6,081 nucleotides of DNA from Bacteroidaceae bacterium (GTDB lineage: Bacteria > Bacteroidota > Bacteroidia > Bacteroidales > Bacteroidaceae): contig JABUUG010000079.1 of NCBI GenBank assembly GCA_021443285.1, forward strand, positions 1 to 6,081. The letters are read 5' to 3'. The translations under genes were made by a program, and so were the position numbers. Positions 6,039-6,081 of the stretch are shown here, one piece after another; the stretch's first letter is position 1, and every line of letters starts with the position of its first letter. Under the pieces are notes generated by a model. The model was given only the letters and a program-made list of their open reading frames with translations, was not told where the DNA came from and ran no database searches.

Positions 6039-6047
6039 CGAGCTTGA
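6034..6047. repeat. Inverted repeat TCAAGC-GA-GCTTGA at the galactanase -33 box
   Basis: Two perfect 6-bp arms are separated by GA. The left arm overlaps the proposed -33 box, a position where a regulator could block or assist the polymerase. AGCGAG also occurs twice as a direct repeat (6023-6028, 6037-6042), so low-complexity origin is possible. No gene is visible from 5974 to the window end at 6081. Confidence 0.45.
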
Positions 6048-6081
6048 ATTCTTTCAGTCGCTTCGCTTTGTGTAACCGTCT

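Noticed and set aside
5497..6075. A 192-residue plus-strand frame opposite the galactanase gene
   Set aside because: It is the complement of a well-supported GH53 gene and its promoter, and the translation has no family motif.

Overview
The window looks like chromosomal DNA of a Bacteroidales bacterium, most likely Prevotella or a close relative. The evidence is: a ribosomal protein L9 of Bacteroidales type; a TonB-dependent outer-membrane receptor with an N-terminal CarboxypepD_reg-like domain; mostly A-rich leaders without a clear Shine-Dalgarno; TAACTTTG boxes that fit the Bacteroidetes -7 consensus (TAnnTTTG); and a GH53 galactanase ending in a short C-terminal segment like those on secreted Prevotella proteins. 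The genus is inferred; the order is fairly safe.

Layout: (1) 1-475, the 3' part of rplI (L9), closed by a strong intrinsic terminator at 525-568. (2) 476-760, a spacer with a -7 box directly behind the terminator, then a leader with four TTAACTTC units around a GC-rich hairpin. (3) 761-3334, an 857-residue TonB-dependent receptor-like outer-membrane protein, followed 36 bp later by a histidine-phosphatase gene (3371-3904); the two are probably co-transcribed. (4) 3905-4083, a spacer filled by a long imperfect inverted repeat of GGAGTTAAAG / CTTTAACTCC units. (5) 4084-4491, a small NUDIX hydrolase. (6) 4492-4665, a second copy of the same kind of inverted-repeat element, here with a clean 11-bp x 5 tandem array, lying between convergent genes. 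(7) 4666-5973 on the minus strand, a secreted GH53 endo-beta-1,4-galactanase with its own promoter at about 6009-6038.

The genes do not form one pathway. The receptor would act at the outer membrane, the galactanase outside the cytoplasm on pectic galactan, and the phosphatase and NUDIX protein on small phosphorylated molecules in the cytoplasm. No SusD partner or other polysaccharide-utilisation genes are visible, so the galactanase looks solitary here.

The most interesting signal is intergenic. A family of 9-11-bp TTAA-centred units recurs in the three spacers from 476 to 4665. Two copies (3932-4049 and 4498-4636) share arms and also two conserved blocks in the loop, ACATYACCKWTATG and AAGTCATTTG. 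They therefore look like related copies of one dispersed element rather than chance low-complexity sequence. They lie as direct copies on either side of the NUDIX gene, and the polarity of the units follows the ends of the flanking genes.
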